Positions 53,028 through 62,065 of a stretch of DNA of 64,000 nucleotides are shown here, piece by piece. Position 1 is the first letter of the stretch, and each line of letters begins with the position of its first letter. The notes beneath the pieces were generated by a model. That model searched no databases. It was not told where the DNA came from and saw nothing but the letters and a program-made list of their open reading frames with translations. The translations under genes were made by a program, and so were the position numbers. This stretch comes from Gammaproteobacteria bacterium 45_16_T64 (lineage in GTDB: Bacteria; Pseudomonadota; Gammaproteobacteria; Pseudomonadales; Ketobacteraceae): positions 53,040 to 117,039 of the forward strand of contig MABD01000041.1 in the NCBI GenBank assembly GCA_002162955.1. Direction: 5' to 3'.

Positions 53028-53978
53028 ATGATAAGCAAACAAGCGATTAAATTTAACAATGTTATCAAGCATACGGTAAAGCCCTTACTCTCCCTGGGCT
53101 ACCTTTCACCCTCGCTAATGCGCTGTGTATACTGGTTGGGTCAATATGCCGCTGTACTGTTTCCTATCCCCTCCTTTGTGCGCATCATGCCCATCAACAA
53201 TTCCCATACCAAAGGGGAATGGATTGATATTCAAGGCAAGATTCCTCAGCATAAAGTCGTATATTATCTCCATGGAGGCGGGTACTTTTTTGGGTCTCCT
53301 GAAACCCATCGCAATCTTACTTGGCGCATAGCAAAATATGCCGACGTTAATGTCTTCTCATTACGTTATAGAATGGCCCCTAAGTATGACATTCCAACAT
53401 CTGTCACTGATGCTATCGAAGGATATAAATGGTTGTTATTGCAAGGCTACCGAGGAGAAGACATTATCATTGGCGGTGACTCCGCTGGAGGGGGGCTTAC
53501 ACTACTCACCATGCAAGAGATAAAGAAACAACGATTGCAGACACCCAAAGCCGCGTTTTGTTTATCTCCCTTTGCTGATATGTCATCCGAAGGCGTATCA
53601 ATGATCGATAATGCGCACCTCGACCCGATGTTTCACCAAAAGGCGGTACGAAAAATTGCCCAGTTTCATGCCCGCCACTATGAGAACCCCAAACACCCTG
53701 AAATATCACCAGCCTACTCCGCCTATGACGACCACCCTCCACTAATGATTCAAGTCGGCAGTACAGAAGTATTATTAGCCGATGCAGAATGCGTTGCCAA
53801 AAAAGCAGAATACGCTGGCGTTGATGTAGAGCTTTGTAAGTGGGACAACATGCCCCATGTTTTTTCGTTATTTGCTGGACTATTTCCCGAAGGCACACAA
53901 GGGGTACGCGAGATTACCAGCTTTATTAAGCGCCAATTTTCAAAAGCATCAGCCACAAAAATTGATGATGCGGCCTAA
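53028..53978 (+). CDS. Alpha/beta hydrolase, hormone-sensitive lipase family
   Basis: A 316-aa esterase from ATG 53028; TTG 52986 would add 14 residues. It has the HSL-family oxyanion motif HGGGYFFG (His82) and nucleophile Ser152 in GDSAGGG. Asp (LLADAECVAKKAEYAG) and His (NMPHVFSLF) positions complete the triad. No signal peptide is obvious, though residues 15-50 include a hydrophobic patch. HSL-type esterases act on short to medium acyl esters. Its last 4 bases overlap the convergent RidA gene. Confidence 0.9.
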   Translation: MISKQAIKFNNVIKHTVKPLLSLGYLSPSLMRCVYWLGQYAAVLFPIPSFVRIMPINNSHTKGEWIDIQGKIPQHKVVYYLHGGGYFFGSPETHRNLTWRIAKYADVNVFSLRYRMAPKYDIPTSVTDAIEGYKWLLLQGYRGEDIIIGGDSAGGGLTLLTMQEIKKQRLQTPKAAFCLSPFADMSSEGVSMIDNAHLDPMFHQKAVRKIAQFHARHYENPKHPEISPAYSAYDDHPPLMIQVGSTEVLLADAECVAKKAEYAGVDVELCKWDNMPHVFSLFAGLFPEGTQGVREITSFIKRQFSKASATKIDDAA

Positions 53979-54352
53979 GACAGCGCCGCAATCGCTTCAA
54001 TTTCTATCTTAATGTCAGGTGAAAATAAACGACTTACCTCTACCACAGAACTGGCAGGTATATTTTCACCGTAGAGCGAAAATAGCGTTTCTCTCAATTC
54101 TCCAATTAACGCTAGGTCCGTGACAAATAGTGTGACCTTTATCAATTGCTCCAGCCCATTGTTCTCAGCATTCAGAATGGCTGCTAACTGGCGGAATATT
54201 TCTTCTGTTTGCGCTTCAACTCCTTGCTTCTGCGCTGCAGTGCCAAACGCAGTCATCCCTGAGGTATATAACACATCCCCGTGCTTTACCGCATGCATGT
54301 AGGGGCCAACAGGATCATCCAAGCCGATATAGTTTTTTCTTTCAACAGACAT
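53975..54352 (-). CDS. RidA-family protein (enamine/imine deaminase-like)
   Basis: A 125-aa protein from ATG 54350-54352 with GGAG 6-7 bases upstream. The much longer frame to 54538 reads across the preceding gene and is rejected. The sequence follows the YjgF/RidA pattern: PVGPYMHAVKHGDVLYTSGM, VEAQTEEIFRQLAAIL, then VTLFVTDLALIGELRE. The end has PASSVVEVSRLFSPDIKIEIEAIA, with the usual catalytic Arg seemingly shifted to SRLF. RidA removes reactive enamine intermediates. It is followed upstream on the same strand by the ABM gene. Confidence 0.88.
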   Translation of the reverse strand: MSVERKNYIGLDDPVGPYMHAVKHGDVLYTSGMTAFGTAAQKQGVEAQTEEIFRQLAAILNAENNGLEQLIKVTLFVTDLALIGELRETLFSLYGENIPASSVVEVSRLFSPDIKIEIEAIAALS

Positions 54353-54386
54353 TATTTTCTCCAAATTACGATTAGATTGGCGATTA

Positions 54387-54674
54387 TTAACATACAGCGG
54401 ATACAGCAACCACACGATCAACGGAGACAACCTTCTTTTGAAAGAACGCTTGCGTATACTCAGCAGCAAGGTGTTGATCATAGCCCTCCTGGTGCGAGAA
54501 GCGCTCGTGTAAAACAAACTCGTTGGCATTATCAGCACTCTGATAAAAATCGAACGTGCTACATGCGTCCTCTTGTCGGGTTTTCTCGCATAGATCCGCC
54601 AGCGCTTGCTGAACTGTGGTTAAATCTGCCTCGGTAGCCGTTAGGTATGCAAATTGGGTAATCGGTACGCTCAT
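54387..54674 (-). CDS. Antibiotic biosynthesis monooxygenase (ABM)-type small enzyme
   Basis: A 95-aa protein from ATG 54672-54674 with AAGGA 5-6 bases upstream. It shows the ferredoxin-like ABM fold: ALADLCEKTRQEDACSTFDFYQSADN, EFVLHERFSHQEGYDQHLAAEY and FFQKKVVSVDRVV. Members oxidise quinol-type or thiol compounds or detoxify them. It lies 34 bases before the RidA gene, likely one unit, and downstream of the Crp/Fnr gene at 54766. Confidence 0.83.
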   Translation of the reverse strand: MSVPITQFAYLTATEADLTTVQQALADLCEKTRQEDACSTFDFYQSADNANEFVLHERFSHQEGYDQHLAAEYTQAFFQKKVVSVDRVVAVSAVC

Positions 54675-54765
54675 AATATTCCTTAGATTCGATTGTGTAT
54701 GAATCACTCATTGATCGAGTAAAGGAATTATTTCACGAGAGAAAGAAGAAGGAGGTTAACCTAGG

Positions 54766-55359
54766 TTAACTTTTTGTGTGATATTTCAGTTTCATCCGAG
54801 ACAACGCTACATGGGTAATACCCAGATATGATGCCAAATGATAATCAGGCAAACGATCGATAACATTAGATAGCTCATCTCGTAAAAGCTCATAACGAGT
54901 TTTGGCATCATGAACCAGAAACTGATACTCCCTAAGATATTTTTGATTCGCTAATCGTTCAACATAAGACAGTGCGAATTCGGCCCAACCGGTATATTGC
55001 GCGATATGTGATTGAAACTTCTGAAATGACATATACCAAATTTGACTATGTTCAATGCTCTCAATAGAAAAAAGACTTGGCTGTTCTCTTGCCAGCGGAG
55101 CCATCGGCCAAAGTAATTCGCCTTCTGCAAAAAACCCCTTATTAAATTCTTTACCTTCTTCCGTTAAGTAAAATAGCCGAAGCAATCCTGATTCAATAAA
55201 AACAACGGAGTCCCACACATCTCCAGTCGTCAGCAACGCCTCTCGTTTCTCTAATGTCATCGGTTGAAAGGATTCGGCAAGAGCATGGGCATTATCCAGC
55301 GTTAGATAAGGTTTGTCTGCAAAATACGAGATCAATGAAAGTGAACCTGCCTGCCTCAT
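54766..55359 (-). CDS. Crp/Fnr-family regulator (short type, copy 1)
   Basis: A 197-aa protein with a cyclic-nucleotide-binding-like beta barrel (about 25-125; WDSVVFIESGLLRLFYLTEEG) and a compact C-terminal helix-turn-helix (LASYLGITHVALSRMKLK). It lacks the long DNA-binding domain of classical Crp. It is a paralogue of the gene at 60314, with which it shares the YLGIT-VALSR end and equal length. It probably controls the ABM/RidA unit that follows on the same strand (inference). Confidence 0.88.
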   Translation of the reverse strand: MRQAGSLSLISYFADKPYLTLDNAHALAESFQPMTLEKREALLTTGDVWDSVVFIESGLLRLFYLTEEGKEFNKGFFAEGELLWPMAPLAREQPSLFSIESIEHSQIWYMSFQKFQSHIAQYTGWAEFALSYVERLANQKYLREYQFLVHDAKTRYELLRDELSNVIDRLPDYHLASYLGITHVALSRMKLKYHTKS

Positions 55360-55542
55360 CTGAGCTACCTATTATCCACGCAACGTTTCCCGCCTTTTTG
55401 GCGATATATATCCTAAAACAGCCTAAACGGTGATCAACTACTACCCACCTTCTGGACATTACATTTGGTTGGCCGTATCTTGTCCCAATTGATATTCTAT
55501 CACGCATTGATCATATCTATACAAGATTGAGACAAACCAATA

Positions 55543-56190
55543 ATGAAAGAAAATCTCCTGATTCTATTCACCAGCTTGCTCTTACTCTCCTCTTGCGGTG
55601 GTAGCGCGCCCCTAACAGAAAACCGTGAAATATCAGAAAAAGAAGCCTCCATGCTCTCTGCTTTTGCTAAACAAGAACATCGGTTCGAACTATCAGGTTG
55701 TGATAATTTCTATAACGATCAGCAATTTTTATTCGGCATGCCCATCGAAGATATCAAGAAGGTACTAGGCTCACCAGAACGTGAATCCATTAACCCAACC
55801 AAAGAAAATAATGTCTATTATTGGCTAGGGGATATCGTAAAAATATATGAGAATACCGAAACATTACGCGTTGAGCGAATGGTGATAAATTTTCGAAAAT
55901 CGGTCTCGAGCAAGCCTCCATTATACTTTCTTATCGACGGCACGCCTCTCGAAAAAGATATGACCATGGGCGATTTCGTCAATCTATCCCCCCATGGTTT
56001 TGATGAATTTCATATCGGTCACTCAAGTTACAAATTAATTTTTGACCAATGTGAAAAAGCCATTAGTTACTATTTTTCTTCTGATGTGAATTTTGGCTAC
56101 ATCGGTGACGGGCATGCCCAACTAAAAGGCAAGCCCGACTTTTCAACCACATATCAAGTAAATGCACTTGAGATTTCATTTGCAGAATAG
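55543..56190 (+). CDS. Lipoprotein of unknown function
   Basis: A 215-aa lipoprotein: signal residues 1-17 and lipobox LSSC (Cys18), then a Gly/Ser-rich start. The mature part contains DNFYNDQQFLFGMPIEDIKKVLG, then an alternating acidic-hydrophobic body with no enzyme motif seen. The phrase FGMPIEDIKKVLGSPERE resembles the short repeats of SmpA/BamE-like proteins, but only that block does. It lies between divergent/convergent genes with no partner. Confidence 0.65.
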   Translation: MKENLLILFTSLLLLSSCGGSAPLTENREISEKEASMLSAFAKQEHRFELSGCDNFYNDQQFLFGMPIEDIKKVLGSPERESINPTKENNVYYWLGDIVKIYENTETLRVERMVINFRKSVSSKPPLYFLIDGTPLEKDMTMGDFVNLSPHGFDEFHIGHSSYKLIFDQCEKAISYYFSSDVNFGYIGDGHAQLKGKPDFSTTYQVNALEISFAE

Positions 56191-56223
56191 AAAATCAGGC
56201 GATCTTAGTAAACAACCCACTAT

Positions 56224-58281
56224 CTAGCAGGGGTTTTTTAGGATCGCCGCCCCGCCTCGTGTCGCACTATAAAGAAAGCCTCCCACATCCCCGCAAGCGC
56301 TATGGTTATGGGCACCGTAGGAATATACCCCAGTCCCTTTACCCGACAAGATATTACCGGATATGGGAAACTCGGTAAGTGGATCCATTTGCAGCAGATC
56401 CGTAAAACTATCAACATCCAACAGTTTGCATTGCCCACCAGCGGTCGCCCCCATAAGACCACGTCGTGCTAGTGCAATCGCCATATGCTCCGAGGCAAGC
56501 GGCGGCACATTGGTATCATAGGCTCCTGCGGTGATAAATAGATTGGTAGGATTCACATAGGGTACATAATTGCTCGAATCCATTGCTTCAAAGGCCATCT
56601 GAACAAAGCTACCAATGGGGTGGAACAGATCCAGCTCTCCCACTTCCAAATTAGGAAAAATCACCCGTAGTAACGCTTTAACCGGTGGTTTGTCTGCCAC
56701 TAGTGGCAAATCTATTCCTGCACCGCTCCCTACATAGGCAAAATCATAATGTTCATCCATTGCCATATTTACCATACTGTTATTGGCACCTTGGCTAAAC
56801 CCAACCAACCCCACTCGATTGTCTTTATCAACCGCAAAATTAGACAGGGTTAAACCTGAACTTGCCAGCGCATCTGCAGAAAGTGTATTTTCCGCAATTA
56901 CCACAAGGTTCTCAGCTATACGTTTTAATAGATAGGCCTCTGCAGCAGCCTGTCGCATATTCCCTCGTGCAGCAACAGGATTAAAATAGCCGTTTCGGAT
57001 GGCCGGTAGTATTTCGCGATCTTCAAATCCACCGGATTCGACGACGGTCCTCACTAACGCCAATGCTTTTTGTACAGCAGGGTCGGTTCTGCGTTCCGGG
57101 CCGGAGATAAGATCACCAACACCGATAACCAATACATCGCTGGGCCCACTCGCCGCTCGACTCAGCGGATAAGTCGCATCCGATACAGAGCTACTTGCGT
57201 AGGAATTATTACCTGCTTGTCCCACAATATACGCATTACCTCCTTCCGACGCATCACAAGGAACGGCAACCTTAGTAAGAACCACTTCATGATCCCGTGG
57301 GATTTGAACCTTACCATTGCGCATAGCAAACTGCGTACTTCCATCAAGTAACATATAGGGGAACGTCCCTTTTTGCCACCTGGGTAAACGCAGGTGCATC
57401 GTTAACGTCACCCAGTGATTAGGGTTACTCAGGCATGACTCCAACCCAAGTGTAGGGTTTTTGCTTGTATCAACATCGTCAAACACAACCATGCGTTGAA
57501 TATCATCGTCATCTAATGTGTGCAGAGCATCCCGTAGCGCTAACGTAGTACTCGCAGGGTCTTGTGTTGAAAATACCGTATATGCTGCAACCTCTGTCAT
57601 ACTTCGGCCAATACTCGCCACATAATCTTCAACAAGCCCCTTATCTTTCTGCCACTGATCGTGTTGTGGCTTACTGATCAACATGGATTTATCCCATGGA
57701 CTATCGATGTCTTTGTAGAGTTGTTTTGGTACACCGCCTATTTCACTAAATACAACGGCGGCATAACGACTATGATAGGCCAACGTAAACCCTGGGTAAG
57801 GCAGTAGGCTAAGAACATTGCTTGGGCGCTGCAAGGTACCCGTTGCTTTAAAATCCAACATTAATGGCACCTGTTCATAATATCGCTCCGATGTCTCATC
57901 AACATTCACCAACTGTATTGGCGATTCAGGTTGCTGGGTGAACAGAGGGTCAATGGACAATCCGGAATTACTGATAGGCTTTTCAAAGGTGAAAAAGGTG
58001 GCGCTATTTACACCAAAATAAGGGTCCTCCATTTTACGAGCCCCCTGACGATATAACACATGGTTCGCAAATAAATGGTAGGGATTAAGGGTAGCGATTG
58101 ATTCCGCACCGGGATATTCGTAGCTTTTAACCTGCCCACTGGCAAGCACGTTACCACCATCAATCAGTCGGGTATCACTTGGCCAAGGTATATAAAAAAA
58201 CGTATCGGATGTAGATTTAGCACCACACCCTGATAGCAGAAAAACAACAACAGAAAACACAGACATTCGAAGTAGAGTCAT
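56224..58281 (-). CDS. Large lipoprotein lipase, Pla-1/cef/VolA-like
   Basis: A 685-aa protein with lipobox LSGC (Cys19), so outer-membrane anchored. The catalytic domain is C-terminal: nucleophile Ser496 in GFSQGANN, a later Asp (AGAYDTNVPPLASEH) and His (YGAHNHSACGD). An N-terminal region of about 400 residues with FYIPWPSDTRL precedes it. Size, anchor and layout suggest the bacterial VolA/Pla-1/cef lipase group, which releases fatty acids from surface lipids for uptake. FadL porins are encoded elsewhere in the window but not adjacent. The family call is by layout and is not checked by search. Confidence 0.75.
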   Translation of the reverse strand: MTLLRMSVFSVVVFLLSGCGAKSTSDTFFYIPWPSDTRLIDGGNVLASGQVKSYEYPGAESIATLNPYHLFANHVLYRQGARKMEDPYFGVNSATFFTFEKPISNSGLSIDPLFTQQPESPIQLVNVDETSERYYEQVPLMLDFKATGTLQRPSNVLSLLPYPGFTLAYHSRYAAVVFSEIGGVPKQLYKDIDSPWDKSMLISKPQHDQWQKDKGLVEDYVASIGRSMTEVAAYTVFSTQDPASTTLALRDALHTLDDDDIQRMVVFDDVDTSKNPTLGLESCLSNPNHWVTLTMHLRLPRWQKGTFPYMLLDGSTQFAMRNGKVQIPRDHEVVLTKVAVPCDASEGGNAYIVGQAGNNSYASSSVSDATYPLSRAASGPSDVLVIGVGDLISGPERRTDPAVQKALALVRTVVESGGFEDREILPAIRNGYFNPVAARGNMRQAAAEAYLLKRIAENLVVIAENTLSADALASSGLTLSNFAVDKDNRVGLVGFSQGANNSMVNMAMDEHYDFAYVGSGAGIDLPLVADKPPVKALLRVIFPNLEVGELDLFHPIGSFVQMAFEAMDSSNYVPYVNPTNLFITAGAYDTNVPPLASEHMAIALARRGLMGATAGGQCKLLDVDSFTDLLQMDPLTEFPISGNILSGKGTGVYSYGAHNHSACGDVGGFLYSATRGGAAILKNPC

Positions 58282-58595
58282 CAGATATATTCCCTTATTT
58301 TGGATATATCTACATTACCCGACTGATTTAAAAAGCATATCTACCTTTCGATAGATAAATCGACCGATTTCACAGTACGTCTAAAATACCTGCACAAAAG
58401 AACACTTAGAAGATGTCAACTATTGAAAATACTTACGATCAATTATATAGTGCGGAACTTTTTGCGAAGACTAAAGGAGGGATTTTTAAAACGAAAAACA
58501 GCATATAAAACCGATTATATAGGAGTTTATATTGCTGTCAACGAATTTGTATTTTAGATAAAAGAAAATAACTTTTCAATTAATGGAGTGTGTAT
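58282..58595. other. AT-rich divergent intergenic region
   Basis: 314 bases lie between the lipase lipoprotein (-) and the unknown gene at 58596 (+). AGATATAT and ATATATCT make an inverted repeat near the lipase start (about 58282-58311). An ATG at 58413 opens a 31-codon frame to TAA at 58506-58508 (MSTIENTYDQLYSAELFAK), with only weak TTAGAAG upstream; it may be a small gene or chance. No promoter hexamers were fixed. Confidence 0.4.
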
Positions 58596-59267
58596 ATGAA
58601 CTATGGCTACGGGTCAAATTCGAAATTAAAGCCAACCTTTAAACCTGAGGAACACTATGACATTACTGATGAACGATTCTTTATACCAAATCATATCACC
58701 CATTGTAGCTTGCGGGACTTATTAGATCACCCGTCCATCGATATATCCTTTGGTAGCCTTTTACAAATTTGTAACGACCAGGAGTTTGAGAATACGCATT
58801 GTAGAAACAACATTATCATTAGCGACAAGAAGCATACTTTTCACTCTCAAACATTCGAAGAGGTTAAACGTGAGTCACCACTAATACACTCTACCTTTGG
58901 CTTGAGCGCTGCCGCCTTGGTGGAGCTCGCTAATATCATGGGGTTGCATGATGGAATATATAATCACAGCTATGTCCGAATTTGCCCAGAATTGATATTT
59001 TCACTATCGGATAATTTGAAGTACGAACTTCAAAAACTCGATTCCGATAGCATACCGCTGTTAGCAAAAGCATGGCATAAATCGGTTCTTGAACATTATG
59101 AGGCTGAAGAACCTGAAAACGTCAAAAGCTTTTGGTTTGGATGGATAACAATTTATGAACATGCCCACTACTCGCAAGAGTATTTCTCAGAATTATTACT
59201 CAATATACATGAGCTATTAAGAAGCTGCGAAGAAAGTGAATCTTTGTATTTTTCCGTCGACTACTAA
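58596..59267 (+). CDS. Cytoplasmic protein of unknown function
   Basis: A 223-aa protein from ATG 58596, with GGAG 7 bases upstream. No signal, membrane segment or known motif. It is rich in His, Glu and aromatic residues (HITHCSLRDLLDH, AKAWHKSVLEHYEAEE, IYEHAHYSQEYFSE). Base composition of this stretch looks AT-richer than its neighbours, suggesting possible acquisition. A terminator hairpin follows. Not recognised. Confidence 0.6.
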   Translation: MNYGYGSNSKLKPTFKPEEHYDITDERFFIPNHITHCSLRDLLDHPSIDISFGSLLQICNDQEFENTHCRNNIIISDKKHTFHSQTFEEVKRESPLIHSTFGLSAAALVELANIMGLHDGIYNHSYVRICPELIFSLSDNLKYELQKLDSDSIPLLAKAWHKSVLEHYEAEEPENVKSFWFGWITIYEHAHYSQEYFSELLLNIHELLRSCEESESLYFSVDY

Positions 59268-59277
59268 CCTGGTTGAA

Positions 59278-59301
59278 GCGGGGGTGTCTTGGCATCCCCG
59301 C
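59278..59301. terminator. Bidirectional hairpin
   Basis: GCGGGGGTG at 59278-59286 pairs with CATCCCCGC at 59293-59301 (one G-T pair), loop of 6, between convergent genes ending at 59267 and 59334. Confidence 0.6.
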
Positions 59302-59333
59302 CTCATGATATCCAAAATACTCTTAACCAGTGC

Positions 59334-59753
59334 TCATTCCTCCCAACCAATGGGTAATCGCTCCGGATAATAGAAAAAATCACGTATCTCAACTACTTTC
59401 CTATGTCGAATCTTAATAAGATTGATCCCTACGTTCTCAACCTTTATTCCCGATTTATTGGTAAGTTCTACACCCCATTGAGCGACAACATTATTGGTAC
59501 CTGTCATATCGAATAGATTTTCAATACACACATGATTAACGCTAAATCGAATCTCAGGAAACTGCATCATCATATTGTCAAACCATCGGCTTACCTCTGG
59601 TTTACCAGTAACCGTACCACTCACAGAAAGTGCCCCTGGATACATGAATTGAATATCATCATGCCAATCTGCGCTAAGAGATTGCAAATCATGGTTATTC
59701 AGGGCTACAAAGCTCTGTTTGACTTTGTGTTTTGCTATCATTGACGCCAGCAT
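59334..59753 (-). CDS. SnoaL/NTF2-like protein
   Basis: A 139-aa single-domain protein of the NTF2-like cone fold. The order fits: KQSFVALNNHDLQSLSADWHDDIQFMYPG (first helices and strand), SVSGTVTGKPEVSRWFDNMMMQFPEI, then IRHRKVVEIRDFFYYPE. SnoaL-like proteins are cyclases, isomerases or ligand binders. AAAGGA lies about 10 bases before the first ATG; M5 is an alternative. No context hints at the substrate. Confidence 0.82.
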   Translation of the reverse strand: MLASMIAKHKVKQSFVALNNHDLQSLSADWHDDIQFMYPGALSVSGTVTGKPEVSRWFDNMMMQFPEIRFSVNHVCIENLFDMTGTNNVVAQWGVELTNKSGIKVENVGINLIKIRHRKVVEIRDFFYYPERLPIGWEE

Positions 59754-59860
59754 CTTCTCATGTCCTTTTAGGGTATTTGTCGAGAAGATGAAGGTTAACA
59801 GAGTATTGTTTCGATCATCCTTAACCGAGGTTCAGAATAGAGAAAAATATTATTGGCCTA

Positions 59861-60286
59861 TTACAGAAAATTCCCTGACCCGTTATAGACCATAAAGCCG
59901 ATACCTATCGCGAAAGCGATTGCGTATATGAAAAAACCAACTCTATTGCTGAGATGAAGCCCTTCAAATCGAGGGATCGTCATCCTGTATTTGTCTTGAT
60001 CAGGATACTCTGCAATTCTAAGCTTCACCCGTGCTCTGTAGTTCTTAGGTATATCTTCTATTGAGGAATACTCAATACCATTAACACAATATTTGGATTT
60101 TTGCTTATTGTACTCTTCCTCCAACCTATCGCTTTCTTCAATTTCCTTTCTCGCTTTTGAAGGCATCTCTTCTAGGGAGAAATAGACTTCTCCATCAATT
60201 ATCCAATGATCATCAGGCATCCCTTCTATCCACTCATCTCTTTCTATCGCTTCAACCATTTCTTTTCTAGATAACTTATTTGTCAT
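59861..60286 (-). CDS. Membrane-anchored protein with a tandem repeat, unknown function
   Basis: A 141-aa protein with a C-terminal membrane helix (FFIYAIAFAIGIGFMVY). Two related segments occur: WIIDGEVYFSLEEMPSKAR (about residues 28-46) and YCVNGIEYSSIEDIPKNYR (about 67-85), both with the pattern xxxxGxxYxSxExxPxxxR. The rest is charged and helical. It is tail-anchored or type II; not a known family. It lies 27 bases after the Crp/Fnr gene on the same strand, so the two may be one unit. Confidence 0.65.
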   Translation of the reverse strand: MTNKLSRKEMVEAIERDEWIEGMPDDHWIIDGEVYFSLEEMPSKARKEIEESDRLEEEYNKQKSKYCVNGIEYSSIEDIPKNYRARVKLRIAEYPDQDKYRMTIPRFEGLHLSNRVGFFIYAIAFAIGIGFMVYNGSGNFL

Positions 60287-60313
60287 ATTTTTTCCCTAAA
60301 ATATTCGATTTCT

Positions 60314-60907
60314 CTAAGAATGAATCTTTCGCCTCAATCGCGATAACGCAACATCCGTTATCCCAAGATAGGATGCGATATGATAAAGAGGAAGACGAGC
60401 GATTAATTGCGGCGAATCCTCCAAAAATTGACGGTAGCGACTTTCGGCTGAATCCAAAAGAAATTGAGCCTCACGTTTCTCCTTTCTTACCGCAAGTGAC
60501 TCCATCGCCTTTCTACCGATATTCGCCCATACTAATGATTCTGCATACAGACGATTTAATTGCTCGATTGGTATCGATAAAGCAATAACAGGCTCCAATG
60601 CTTGAATATGATATCGTGAAGGTTCCGCTTTCACGGCTGACTGTATCGCACCTAACATTGCGCCTTCTTCACCAAAGGTTTTGTTATATTCCTTTCCATC
60701 TTCCGTAATATAAAAAATTCGCACTAAACCTTTGCAGATAAAAAAGATATCAGTAGCGACCGCGTCGGCATCATGCAAATACGTTTTAGGTTGAAATTCG
60801 ACGAGGTTACAATGGGGAAAGATAAGATCAAAATCCGTATTATTCTCTCCCCAATACTCCCGAAGCGTCGTACACAGTAGCGTTACTGCATTGTCAAAAG
60901 TCATCAT
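60314..60907 (-). CDS. Crp/Fnr-family regulator (short type, copy 2)
   Basis: A 197-aa paralogue of the gene at 54766. Nucleotide-binding-like barrel at about 25-125 (TDIFFICKGLVRIFYITEDG) and end HTH IASYLGITDVALSRLRRK. Two ATGs open the frame; either may start. It lies between the repeat-containing membrane protein and the zinc-ribbon/SPFH pair, all on the - strand with gaps of 12-27 bases, and is probably their regulator or co-transcribed. Confidence 0.88.
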   Translation of the reverse strand: MMTFDNAVTLLCTTLREYWGENNTDFDLIFPHCNLVEFQPKTYLHDADAVATDIFFICKGLVRIFYITEDGKEYNKTFGEEGAMLGAIQSAVKAEPSRYHIQALEPVIALSIPIEQLNRLYAESLVWANIGRKAMESLAVRKEKREAQFLLDSAESRYRQFLEDSPQLIARLPLYHIASYLGITDVALSRLRRKIHS

Positions 60908-60919
60908 TTCTGCTATTTC

Positions 60920-62065
60920 TCACACAACATATCCATTGTGCACCATATACGCATACGTCAGACCACCCGCAACAGACAATCCAAATAATGTGGCCGCCGC
61001 AATTTTATACACACTCCATGGACGCTCCCCTTGTACTTCACCCGTACGCGCATTTACCAAAAATTGATATACTTTATCTTTAAATCGATAACTGGATATC
61101 CAGGTAGGTAATAAAATATGTTTAAACGTAAGGTTGCTATATCGAGTATTGCTTGAACCGATTCGCTGAGTATCACCACCAATATCTCGCTCAACCAACT
61201 CTCGAATCATCGGCTGCATTTTCAACTTCGCTTGTCTTAATCCGTATTTAACATCGAGACTGTATTGCTCTGTGACAAAACCGCTCAGGTAGGCCTCGTC
61301 ATAGTGTTTTAGCTCATGTAAATCCCAAGGCTCTAGTTCATCTAGTTTTTCAGTCGACACTGATTGCGTTCCTGCAACGAGCACATCATCAAACAGATGA
61401 AAGACCGTGCCAGAGGCATAGCTCCATCGCGTATGCTGAACGCGTCGAGTCTTTCTGTTCCCTTCATTATCTGTATAGCTTTCAGTGGTGTAGTAATAGT
61501 CACCTCGCTGCCCAGTATAATTCGTGGTCGTTGACGCATCATAGGTCCAGAATGGCAAGTACATTCCCGTTATTTTCTTTAGACTATTGGCGCTTCGCTT
61601 GAGCGCATTGGGCGCAAACCAAAGAGATTTAATCCAATCACGAAAATGTACGGCGGCTTCTTTTTTATTGACCTTGAAAGGAAGAAGATACTGCGGCGCA
61701 ATACGATTGGATTGCGATTTAGCATCCGACAATACCAAAGGGGTTCCACAAAACCCGCAGCTCGCCGACGTTATATTTGGCGGCAAGGTGGTTCCAGCAT
61801 TACAAGCTGGACAACTGACGACTTCTACCGTCTGCTTGGTAGCATTATCTGTCATCGAGTTAAGGTAAGCGTTAAGATCCTTCTCTTCGACAAATGCCGG
61901 CTTTTCTGAGCCATCGATTTTATTTTCGTGATCACAGTACTGACATTTAAGACTGGTTGTACCAGGCTCAAATGTCAGGTGTGCACCACATTGACCACAA
62001 TCGAAATCCTCAGTATTTGATCCCTCACTGATTGATAGTGAATCCATGCTGTTCTCTTTATTCAT
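60920..62065 (-). CDS. Zinc-ribbon membrane protein (YdjG-like)
   Basis: A 381-aa protein. Two N-terminal zinc ribbons are visible: CGQCGAHLTF with CQYCDHEN, and CPACNAGT with CGFCGTPL. Long beta-rich middle with a Tyr/Thr-rich stretch (TNYTGQRGDYYYTTESYTD). One membrane helix lies near the C-terminus (IAAATLFGLSVAGGLTYAYM). The layout resembles YdjG-type proteins that pair with SPFH protein YdjI at membranes in Bacillus. Its ATG shares a base with the SPFH stop (TAATG), so the two are translationally coupled. Confidence 0.82.
   Translation of the reverse strand: MNKENSMDSLSISEGSNTEDFDCGQCGAHLTFEPGTTSLKCQYCDHENKIDGSEKPAFVEEKDLNAYLNSMTDNATKQTVEVVSCPACNAGTTLPPNITSASCGFCGTPLVLSDAKSQSNRIAPQYLLPFKVNKKEAAVHFRDWIKSLWFAPNALKRSANSLKKITGMYLPFWTYDASTTTNYTGQRGDYYYTTESYTDNEGNRKTRRVQHTRWSYASGTVFHLFDDVLVAGTQSVSTEKLDELEPWDLHELKHYDEAYLSGFVTEQYSLDVKYGLRQAKLKMQPMIRELVERDIGGDTQRIGSSNTRYSNLTFKHILLPTWISSYRFKDKVYQFLVNARTGEVQGERPWSVYKIAAATLFGLSVAGGLTYAYMVHNGYVV

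Noticed and set aside
53506..53898. Minus-strand open frame of 130 codons
   Set aside because: Opposite the hormone-sensitive-lipase esterase with a complete triad; shadow frame.
54281..54637. Plus-strand open frame of 118 codons
   Set aside because: Crosses the RidA and ABM genes on the other strand and has no ribosome site.
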